NCBI GenBank assembly: GCA_001464895.1
Contig: LNEE01000013.1
Location: forward strand, 1 to 64,000
Direction: 5' to 3'
From: Betaproteobacteria bacterium Ga0077532
GTDB taxonomy: Bacteria > Pseudomonadota > Gammaproteobacteria > Burkholderiales > Ga0077523
DNA: 64,000 bases
Made by a program: the position numbers and the translations under genes. The notes under the pieces are model-generated. The model was not told the DNA's origin. It was given only the letters and a program-made list of their open reading frames with translations, and made no database searches. Numbering within the stretch: the stretch's first letter is position 1; each line of letters starts with the position of its first letter. Shown here one piece after another: positions 59,701 to 64,000 of this stretch.

Positions 59701-62328
59701 GAAACGCCGGCCGTCGGGCATCGTGAGTCGGGACTTCACCTTCAGGACCCACGGCTGGCGACCCGTCGGATTGGGAACGCGCCACTCGAGGGTGTTCCGT
59801 TCGCCGGTGCGCAGCACCTCGGCATCCGCACGGTCGAATATTGCGGCGACATCGGCCGGATAGATGTCGGCGTTCCTCCGCCCGATCAGCACGTCCCTGG
59901 GGCGCCCGGTGAGTTCCGCGAGTGCCCCGTTGGCGAGGATCCATCGCCCGGTTTCGTCCTTCACGGAGACGCCAACCGGCAGAGCCTCGATGATGCCGTC
60001 GAGCAGGACCCGGGATTCGTTGAGTGCGCTTTCCGCCCGCTCGCGTTCTGCCCGGGCGCCGCAGAACTCCAGGGCGGCGGTGAGTGCCTCGGCGATCTCG
60101 ACGGCCACCTGGACGTCGTCGACGCTCCAGGCCCGTTCGGTGTCGTCCTCGATGCTCAGGACGCCCTTCATCTGATCGCCGTGGCCCAATGGCGCTGCGA
60201 TGCGCGCCCGGACCGCACCGCACAGAAGTGCCGCGGATTCCACTGCCGACGCCTCGGACGCTCCGCCGGGCAGCACGACCGTGTGCCCTCCTTGCAACTG
60301 CGCCAGTGCCGTAGGCGCATCCTCGAAGACCTGCGCCACCGTTGCCCCGCTGCCCGCGTCCGCCATCGGGAGAAGGCGCACGGTCGTGCCGGGGATCAGC
60401 GATGCGATGGCGCCGATGGCCAGGTCGCCGAGCGCGGCCGGGTCATCCCCGGCCAGTGTCCGTGTCGCGAGCCGATGAAGGGCTTCGATCCGGCGCCGAG
60501 CCGTCGCGGCTTCGGACTCCAGACGCTTCATGTCCGTGATGTCCAGGGCCCAGCCGACGAGCAGCCGTTCCCCCGACGAAAGTGTGACGAGATTCTTCGT
60601 CTTCAGCATCCAGCGGTGACGCCCGTCGGCGTCCTCGAACACCTCCTGCGTCCGCAGGGCCACGCCCGACCGCATGATCTCGTCGTCCTGCGCGAGATAC
60701 ATCGCCGCGGTCTCGGGCGGGAAGAAATCGCTGTCGGTTCGGCCGAGCAACTGCTCCGAGCTGATGCCGCGGAGGGCCTCTACCGCCGGATTCAGCAGGA
60801 CGTAACGATGCGCCTCGTCCTTAACGAAGATGCAGGCGGGCGAGCCGTCCAGGACACCCTTGAGGAGGCCGCGCTCCCGCTCGAGCGCGATCTCCGCCTG
60901 CTCGAGTTCGTGGACGTCGAACGAGATGCCGATGAACCCTATGTGCCTGCCTTCCGCGTCGCGACGCGGGCGCACGTTGGCCAGATGCCAACGATAGGTG
61001 CCGTCCTGCATCAGCATCCGACCGCGCACCGTGCAGGGCACCGGTGCACCGGCCATCTGGCGGAAGGCCTCGGTGATGGCCGGGAGGTCATCCGGGTGGA
61101 CGAAGTCGCGCCAGCCGTGGCCCCGGGCGATCGCGCTCGGCTGCCCGGTGGTGGCCGACCACGCATCGTTCACGTAGGTGGGATGCATCCTGGTGTCGGA
61201 CACCCAGAGCATGAACGGCGCATCGTTCGCGAGGTCCCGGAACCGGGCGTCGCCGTCGGCGCGGGCATGGGCCAGTTCGGCTCGGGCCCGGCGGCGGCTT
61301 CGTTCGATGGCGATGCTGAGAGCGAAGAGCGCGCACGCCCCGCCGATGAGCGCGGCGATCAGGCCGGGCCGGGACGGAATGGTGTCGGTCGCGACGACAT
61401 CGATCTGCCATCGGGCACCTCCGCGCGCGATTTCTGCGGTCTCGCGGGCCGCCACGTCGGCGTCTGCCGCCGTGTCGCCCACGATCAGTCGAACGGGGCC
61501 CGTCTCGCCGTGCGTCAGTGTGAGCGTGGCCCCGATGCCCGGCGCCATCTCCAGGCTGCGCGCAAGCAACCTGTCCGGGCGCAACGTGATTCCCACGAAG
61601 CCGGACTCCGGTGCCGCGGCGTCCACCGGAAACACCGGTACCACCATCACGACACCGGGTGCCCTGTCAGGCGTGCCGCCATCGGCGGGGAGCGTCGCCC
61701 GCGTCTGCACCATCGCGCCGGAGTAGGCGATGCCGCGCTTCGCGAGCGCTTCTGCCATCGCCGCCCGCCGCTCCGGCATGGTGAAGGGGTCGAAGCCGAT
61801 CGGCGCCGGGATGCCTGGTTCCGTGATGCGCCGCAGGAGGACGATGGGGTAGTAGGTGTCCCGCAAATCGGACGGATGGATGCCATAACCCGGGTGCGCG
61901 CGACGCTGGCGTTCGACGTGGGCGTCGAGATTCGCGTGCGGGACGCGCTCGGCGAAGGCCACCGTCAGGATGGCGTCTCCGTAGGCGCCCGGCAGGTCCA
62001 GGGCGTCGACATACCTGCGCCAGCCCTCGGTGTCGAACCGCATCCCCGTGCCGAGCGTGGCCGCGATCGCGCGGGCGGTGAGTTCGAGCTTGGCGATATC
62101 GGCGTCGAACGCGTCGATCGCGCGTCGTGCCTGGGTGTGTGCCCGCCGGCCGGCATCCGTGGCGGCATCGTGCCGCAGCCACTCCCAGAGACCGAACGAG
62201 GCCGCGAGTGCGGCCAGGAGTACGAGCCATGGCCAGAACGCCGCCTTGGCAATATCCGAGTTCGATCGCGGCTCGGATGTTCTCGCATCTGCCTCCGGCG
62301 AACGTGCCTCCACCCGATTCGTCATCAT
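56770..62328 (-). CDS. Giant sensor histidine kinase: CHASE, seven PAS, two GAF, HisKA, HATPase
   Basis: A 1852-residue inner-membrane kinase. Order (approximate residues from ATG 62328): membrane helix 31-51, periplasmic CHASE domain 80-310, membrane helix 322-342, PAS 363-485, PAS 490-605, GAF 620-780, PAS 785-900, PAS 905-1020, PAS 1025-1145, PAS 1150-1270, GAF 1275-1435, PAS 1445-1570, HisKA with phospho-His in NMSHELRTPMHAIL, and HATPase with N-box NLLSNAVRFTG and G-boxes DEGIGIPEG and GTGLGLAICREIVSHHGG. The middle four PAS domains share a motif like FVKDAAGRWILVN, which suggests internal duplication. There is no receiver, HPt or GGDEF domain, and no adjacent response regulator, so it is an orphan kinase. 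A longer open frame to 62424 adds residues without homology. Confidence 0.93.
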   Translation of the reverse strand: MMTNRVEARSPEADARTSEPRSNSDIAKAAFWPWLVLLAALAASFGLWEWLRHDAATDAGRRAHTQARRAIDAFDADIAKLELTARAIAATLGTGMRFDTEGWRRYVDALDLPGAYGDAILTVAFAERVPHANLDAHVERQRRAHPGYGIHPSDLRDTYYPIVLLRRITEPGIPAPIGFDPFTMPERRAAMAEALAKRGIAYSGAMVQTRATLPADGGTPDRAPGVVMVVPVFPVDAAAPESGFVGITLRPDRLLARSLEMAPGIGATLTLTHGETGPVRLIVGDTAADADVAARETAEIARGGARWQIDVVATDTIPSRPGLIAALIGGACALFALSIAIERSRRRARAELAHARADGDARFRDLANDAPFMLWVSDTRMHPTYVNDAWSATTGQPSAIARGHGWRDFVHPDDLPAITEAFRQMAGAPVPCTVRGRMLMQDGTYRWHLANVRPRRDAEGRHIGFIGISFDVHELEQAEIALERERGLLKGVLDGSPACIFVKDEAHRYVLLNPAVEALRGISSEQLLGRTDSDFFPPETAAMYLAQDDEIMRSGVALRTQEVFEDADGRHRWMLKTKNLVTLSSGERLLVGWALDITDMKRLESEAATARRRIEALHRLATRTLAGDDPAALGDLAIGAIASLIPGTTVRLLPMADAGSGATVAQVFEDAPTALAQLQGGHTVVLPGGASEASAVESAALLCGAVRARIAAPLGHGDQMKGVLSIEDDTERAWSVDDVQVAVEIAEALTAALEFCGARAERERAESALNESRVLLDGIIEALPVGVSVKDETGRWILANGALAELTGRPRDVLIGRRNADIYPADVAAIFDRADAEVLRTGERNTLEWRVPNPTGRQPWVLKVKSRLTMPDGRRFLIAALADITVQKEAVLEVDRSRRFLDALLNALPQAVNVRDQGGITILANRAYYKLTQRTPDVVIGRSVREIYGEEVGRILESQDAAAWASGKIATFEQRTMDPLVTARWQLKSKTPITLDDGTQYLVSVSSDITPLKQAAAALESSKQFVEALIDAVPQGIFVKDAAGRWILVNEPFLRISGLTREQIIGRTNQEIYGPVNGARFDEQDAVAWRASAPLLFEEAPPREGSSTGIWQSKSKTAMRMADGTQVLICTLTDASDRRRADLALQRNRAFLNAIIDAMPALVFVKDASHRLIMVNSAAERELGRPRADLLNRTDFDLLPPDDAARAVAEDDAVLGGDTSITTEQLIRFGEGPARWLLMTKVATTLDDGARCVISVNLDITARKRAEQDALEAQSRLEALNGIAADLTAEVPLPSLVTRAMTRLSDALGGLAVGFWSRSASDAYALTTCVGPLANDVVEGGIFRVAVAPGVLDALERGEVVVSDGEQAELHDPGLLHAFIAVPIRSTHSPLPRAVLSLSAEPPRTWRDHERQTITEVGEALTLALLKADADAEHARVEADLRDSEAVLRAAVWASDLGLWSLDLVDNKVRFSPRWKSQLGYEPGELADRFDTWTDHLHPDDRAAANQAVTDAIASGSGLYQAEFRLRHRDGSWRSMLSRAQIQRNADGRALRMVGGHIDVTDFRRAQEALRQHRDELELIVAERTAEAVRAKELAEAANRAKSEFLANMSHELRTPMHAILSFSRLGQDRMQNGTAQLSKIATYLARIEQSGHRLLSLLNDLLDLSKLESGKMRYDFAHHDLRDVVATVVGELTAYAHERGVRLTIVPVDTPVVVRCDAERIGQVVRNLLSNAVRFTGTGLSVTVDLRGDQSIAAADGSACDAALVSVVDEGIGIPEGELEAVFDKFVQSSKTSSGAGGTGLGLAICREIVSHHGGRIWADNNPGSGARFSLLIPVEPPQVAATPEPEGDLS

Positions 62329-62424
62329 CAGCCAAGGGCCGCGGCTCGGGGGGCAGCGCGCGGCGCGGTGAGGATCGGGCGCCCCCGTGCGCCCGATCTT
62401 CGAGCCTGCTCTGGAAAGGCGCAA

Positions 62425-63283
62425 CCCCGGCCATCAAGGATCAGCGAACTGTCACCGCCGATCCGCGCGAGTCGATCGGATGCTCCCAACGTCGCCCACG
62501 TCGGCTCCGCCGGAGGCATCTGCTTTCCATCGCGGCTGCACGTGGACATCGGCCCTCGCCACCGCGCCACCTCTCGTCGGTGATGTCGGGCAGCAAGGGA
62601 CGGGTGTCGGCCTTCGGCGATCGGCGATTCCGCCAAGGCACACGGGGATGCACCGCGGATTTCCGCGTGTGATCCGCAGGTGAAGGCGTCCGGGATGTGT
62701 CTCCCATCGGCGACGAACCTTCAGCGAACAGGCGATGGATTCGGGATCGGCTCGCGTAGCGCGGGCGACGTTCGCATTTCTTTCGTGGCCTCGGCGCTCC
62801 TGGCGCGCTGCCACGTTGCCACCCTGAAGCGCCCGGCGGTGTTTATTGCCGGCCGGCTGCGGCCATGCCACTGTAGTCCGTCCTGCTCACCCCCGTCCGC
62901 CGAGGCGCGGTCGTTTGGTGCTGATAACTTGCAGCTGTGGCGCGTTGTTTGCTGCCACGATCTGGCCGAGACCGCCGCCGAGGCAGTGGGGCGCCGGGAA
63001 AGGCAGTGTGAGGGCTTGTCGATGGGAAGCGCCGCAGGGCGCGCAGCCATAAGACCCGTGATCGACAACAGGAATCCGATGCCATGCACATCATCATCCC
63101 CGTTCATCGCAACGCTCGCGCCGCGCGCGCTACCCGGTCGCGCCCGCCGGGAGACGCCGGATTTGCTTACACCGAGGCGTCTCCCTGCCTTGACGGAGTC
63201 GCGGCATTGCGTGCCCGGGAATGTTTTGCGGCCAGCAGCGTTTCTCTGAGAGCGGCATCACGCTGCAGAGAGGACGACTGAAC
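62425..63283. other. Gene-poor stretch between the kinase gene and the next orphan gene
   Basis: I find no gene that I can support in these 860 bases. The open frames present on both strands are short, lack ribosome-binding sites and family motifs, and have no codon pattern like the neighbours. Promoter signals for the kinase must be in its left part. I see no repeat or tRNA inside it. It may be decayed DNA. Confidence 0.5.
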
Positions 63284-63715
63284 ATGAGATGGGGAAACTG
63301 CTTCACTTTTGCGATCCGCCAGTACCGGCGAGAAGGCGGATTTCTCGTGCTGCGCAAGAGCGTCAAGGCCGTGGTGCCACACATGCAATGGGCCGCGCAC
63401 GGGGCCGAGCGCGGGGCCGAGCCGATTGGTTGGATCCGCGGCTTCCTTCGGGTGATGGGGCCCGAACGCGGCTACCTGTTGTGGAACGACACCGGCGTCT
63501 ACTGGCGCCCACGCATCAGCCGACTCGCGATCATCGAGTACCTGCCTCCTCAGTGGTGCAATGACCTGGCGAAGCGTTTCTGGATCGCGCGCGTCCTCCC
63601 CATCTACGTGATCGTCTTCCGGGGATGGGTGCGGACGGGCGAGGGCGAACAAGACACCACCCAGGACATCATCGACCGGACATGGCCGGGCGCGCGCGAG
63701 GAATTCGAGCGCTGA
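63284..63715 (+). CDS. Hypothetical protein, phage-like appearance
   Basis: A 143-residue basic, aromatic-rich protein (MRWGNCFTFAIRQYRREGGF, then LVLRKSVKAVVPHMQWAAHG). AGAGGA sits about 9 bases before ATG 63284. One hydrophobic segment lies near the end (ARVLPIYVIVFRGWV). I do not recognise a family; its style resembles small proteins of phage lysis or moron regions, but that is an impression only. It sits alone between the gene-poor stretch and a tRNA-Arg gene, a possible integration boundary. Confidence 0.6.
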   Translation: MRWGNCFTFAIRQYRREGGFLVLRKSVKAVVPHMQWAAHGAERGAEPIGWIRGFLRVMGPERGYLLWNDTGVYWRPRISRLAIIEYLPPQWCNDLAKRFWIARVLPIYVIVFRGWVRTGEGEQDTTQDIIDRTWPGAREEFER

Positions 63716-63904
63716 TCGCAGCCGGAGTGATGTTCGCGTCGACGTCGCGGTCACCGAGATCGCTTCGATCACGTCAGGCACTTGCGTCGCCGAGGTGAAC
63801 GGCGGCAGTCCGCAACGGAACCGCTCGAGGCCTGAGGCCCCGCCCCGCGAAGGGTGCGCTGTTCAAATCGCGGGCCCGAGCCGTCGCATGCCGTCCTGAT
63901 TGTC

Positions 63905-63980
63905 TGGCGCCCCGAAGACGAATCGAACGTCCGACCTACCCCTTAGGAGGGGGTCGCTCTATCCACTGAGCTACCGGGGC
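63905..63980 (-). tRNA. tRNA-Arg (CCT)
   Basis: On the minus strand a 76-nt cloverleaf reads GCCCCGG at the acceptor, pairing with TCGGGGC, discriminator G and an encoded CCA. The anticodon loop CTCCTAA gives anticodon CCT (AGG, arginine). The T arm is GGACG-TTCGATT-CGTCT. tRNA-Arg genes are frequent attachment sites for integrative elements. Confidence 0.95.
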
Positions 63981-64000
63981 GTGGCGCGGATTGTAGCGGA

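Noticed and set aside
58654-62583. A very long plus-strand open frame of 1309 codons antisense to the giant kinase
   Set aside because: It is the mirror of a high-GC coding gene; no family motifs, and the opposite strand has clear HisKA and HATPase domains.
62680-63249. A 189-codon plus-strand open frame (and a 128-codon minus-strand one over it)
   Set aside because: No ribosome-binding site, composition is erratic and nothing resembles a known domain.
63167-63781. A 204-codon minus-strand open frame
   Set aside because: Covers the better-supported plus-strand gene at 63284 in antisense and lacks motifs.

Overview
The window reads as one contiguous chromosomal stretch of a GC-rich free-living betaproteobacterium. 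I infer this from gene order and content rather than from any search. The pointers are thrS-infC-rpmI-rplT-pheS-pheT-ihfA-merR followed by tRNA-Pro, surE-pcm-nlpD, alaC-hom-thrC, phaC-phaB-phaR, and a Bug-type (TctC-like) substrate-binding protein. Coding density is high, and apart from one stretch near the right end I see no insertion sequence, CRISPR array or clear prophage.

Layout. 1-7.1 kb is the tail of a chemotaxis cluster: the end of one chemoreceptor, a second receptor broken by a frameshift, then cheW-cheR-cheD-cheB and a STAS protein. 7.2-14.8 kb, after tRNA-Val, is the translation block (thrS, infC with an ATC start, rpmI, rplT, pheS, pheT) with ihfA and a MerR regulator. 15.0-17.8 kb has tRNA-Pro(GGG), a short AT-rich degenerate repeat, surE, pcm and nlpD. 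17.8-21.7 kb on the minus strand is a moxR-DUF58-transglutaminase operon. 21.7-25.5 kb holds a Pat-type lysine acetyltransferase divergent from an HDAC-family deacetylase. 26-30.8 kb is alaC-GNAT-hom-thrC for aspartate-family amino acids. 30.8-34.5 kb has a DinG/YoaA helicase, a YkvA-like membrane protein and rimO.

34.5-38.4 kb carries polyhydroxybutyrate genes (phaC, phaB, phaR on the minus strand). Between phaB and phaR a plus-strand promoter and a strong terminator frame about 380 nt of hairpin-rich DNA that matches no RNA class I know. 38.4-41.1 kb has pgeF, rluD and bamD. 41.1-46.1 kb has a REC-REC-GGDEF diguanylate cyclase, a CopZ-like metal chaperone, a thioredoxin-like protein and acetoacetyl-CoA synthetase, which could feed the PHB precursor pool. 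46.2-53.2 kb has a D-aminoacylase-like enzyme with a Bug protein, feoA-feoB plus a Cys-rich partner, and two Fe(II)/2-oxoglutarate dioxygenases. 53.2-53.6 kb is a three-copy 135-bp tandem array of paired REP-like palindromes. 53.6-62.3 kb has an iron alcohol dehydrogenase, a PLP aminotransferase, a DUF2062 protein and an 1852-residue sensor kinase with seven PAS and two GAF domains. The last 1.7 kb is nearly gene-free, with one orphan protein and tRNA-Arg(CCT) at the edge.

Functional themes are adhesion-free motility control, c-di-GMP and kinase signalling, carbon storage as PHB, and ferrous iron uptake. Identities come from motif reading only. Starts are chosen from ribosome-binding sites, overlaps and family length.
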